Shown here in pieces: positions 63,320 to 64,000 of a stretch of 64,000 bases of DNA. The stretch is from Aquilonibacter sp963820185 (GTDB lineage: Bacteria; Vulcanimicrobiota; Vulcanimicrobiia; Vulcanimicrobiales; Vulcanimicrobiaceae). A program made the position numbers and the translations under genes. Where the stretch lies: the NCBI GenBank assembly GCA_963820185.1, contig CAWFYV010000007.1:310001-374000 (forward strand), given 5' to 3'. Every line of letters starts with the position of its first letter. Positions within the stretch are counted from its first letter, which is position 1. The notes under the pieces are model-generated. The model was given only the letters and a program-made list of their open reading frames with translations, did not search any database and had not been told where the DNA came from.

Positions 63320-64000
63320 CTGCGCATTCTCGTAACCAACGACGATGGGGTCGAGAGCCCGGGCATCACCGTGCTCGCGCAGGCGCTGCGCGCACTCGGT
63401 GATGTCGTCGTCGTTGCACCCGATGGCGATCGCAGCGGCGTCGCACACTCGCTCTCGATCCACGCGCCGGTGCGGATTCGCGAATTGCGCGGCCGGCGGG
63501 TCACGACGTACGTGTGCTCAGGCACGCCGGCCGACTGTGTGGTCGTCGGCGCCTACGAAGTCTTCAAGACCTTGCCCGATCTCGTAGTGAGCGGCATCAA
63601 TCGCGGCGCGAATGCCGGCGACGACATCACCTATTCTGGTACCATAGCGGCCGCAAACGAAGCGTTGCTGATTGGCGTGCCGTCGATCGCAGTGTCGCTC
63701 GCCATAGCCTGGCCGCTATCCGACGAAGAGCCGCAGTGGGAAACGGCTGCGCAGTGCGCGGTCGAGCTCGCAACAAAGGCGGCCGAACTTGCACTGCCAC
63801 CAACCACACTGTTGAATCTGAACGTACCCAACGTCGAAGCCACGCTGCTGCGCGGTGTGCTTCTGACGTCGCAGTCGCGCAAGCGGTACCAGGATCGCAC
63901 CGATCGCCGCACCGATCCGCGGGGCGAAACCTACGTCTGGATCTGGGGAAGCCACGACGCCGAAACGATTGAAGAAGGCACCGATTTAGCGGCGTTGCGC
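63320..64000 (+). CDS. surE: 5'/3'-nucleotidase SurE (runs off the window; CTG start)
   Basis: The frame from CTG 63320 gives the SurE N-terminus RILVTNDDGVESPGITVLAQ with the metal Asp pair, then APDGDRSGVAHSLSIHAPVR, CSGTPADCVVVGAYE, VVSGINRGANAGDDITYSGT and a NLNVPN strand. No ATG, GTG or TTG in frame lies between the stop at 63272 and CTG 63320, so CTG is the only sensible start and one base follows the previous gene's stop. SurE dephosphorylates nucleoside monophosphates. It continues past the window. Confidence 0.88.
   Translation, partial: MRILVTNDDGVESPGITVLAQALRALGDVVVVAPDGDRSGVAHSLSIHAPVRIRELRGRRVTTYVCSGTPADCVVVGAYEVFKTLPDLVVSGINRGANAGDDITYSGTIAAANEALLIGVPSIAVSLAIAWPLSDEEPQWETAAQCAVELATKAAELALPPTTLLNLNVPNVEATLLRGVLLTSQSRKRYQDRTDRRTDPRGETYVWIWGSHDAETIEEGTDLAALR

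Overview
This is a compact, high-GC bacterial chromosome segment. Genes are packed head to tail, many with 1-4 base ATGA/GTGA/TTGA overlaps and frequent GTG/TTG starts. Lipoboxes, heme-binding periplasmic proteins, beta-barrel proteins and a porin-type gene point to a diderm organism that respires. The cytochromes, type II NADH dehydrogenase and aerobic phenylacetate pathway point to aerobic metabolism. I cannot fix the taxon without a search. A little-cultured high-GC lineage such as Eremiobacterota (WPS-2) is a low-confidence guess.

Layout. 1-6.2 kb: tail of an unknown gene, two tandem oligopeptide-type binding lipoproteins, an M50 intramembrane protease with an unknown partner, and a type II NADH dehydrogenase. 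6.2-17.2 kb: a lone E1-alpha dehydrogenase gene divergent from a TetR regulator that leads a ten-gene phenylacetate operon (paaZ-A-B-C-D-E-hydratase-I-J-K), with a perfect 7-2-7 inverted repeat in front of paaZ. 17.2-23.7 kb, mostly minus strand: ArsR-type regulator with a short P450, two overlapping M55 D-aminopeptidase paralogues with TPR and DUF202 genes, a SprT-like gene, and a PDZ/membrane/GAF sensor. 23.8-32.4 kb: fumC, two PilZ paralogues, a TauE/SafE exporter, a CHASE2 adenylate/guanylate cyclase, efp, plsY, der and a small membrane protein. 32.4-36.3 kb: miaB and mutS. 36.4-42.2 kb: two large lipoproteins, a triple-heme cytochrome c, and a beta-barrel-like protein with its own heme site. 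42.2-48.1 kb: mutL-miaA-hfq-dapF, a radical SAM protein and a cation/proton antiporter.

48.1-59.7 kb is a potassium island: porin, kdpF, an extra 28-residue membrane peptide, kdpA, kdpB and kdpC. These converge on a KdpD-like protein that carries two complete tandem KdpD sensor modules and no kinase. A separate histidine kinase and NarL-type regulator diverge from it, and two TrkA/RCK proteins follow. 59.8-64 kb: tRNA-Pro(CGG), a standalone Clp N-domain protein, DedA, uvrC, a small membrane protein and the start of surE, which appears to begin at CTG.

Seven genes' worth of reading-frame breaks occur between 32.6 and 57.5 kb (miaB twice, mutS, a lipoprotein, the antiporter, the porin and the histidine kinase). 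Every one is repaired by removing a single base, so sequence error is more likely than decay. The most unusual biology I see is the doubled, kinase-less KdpD, the extra small peptide in the kdp operon, the heme-barrel/triple-cytochrome pair, and a palindromic repeat translated inside miaB. I find no CRISPR array, prophage, transposase or rRNA. No gap between genes exceeds about 190 bases.
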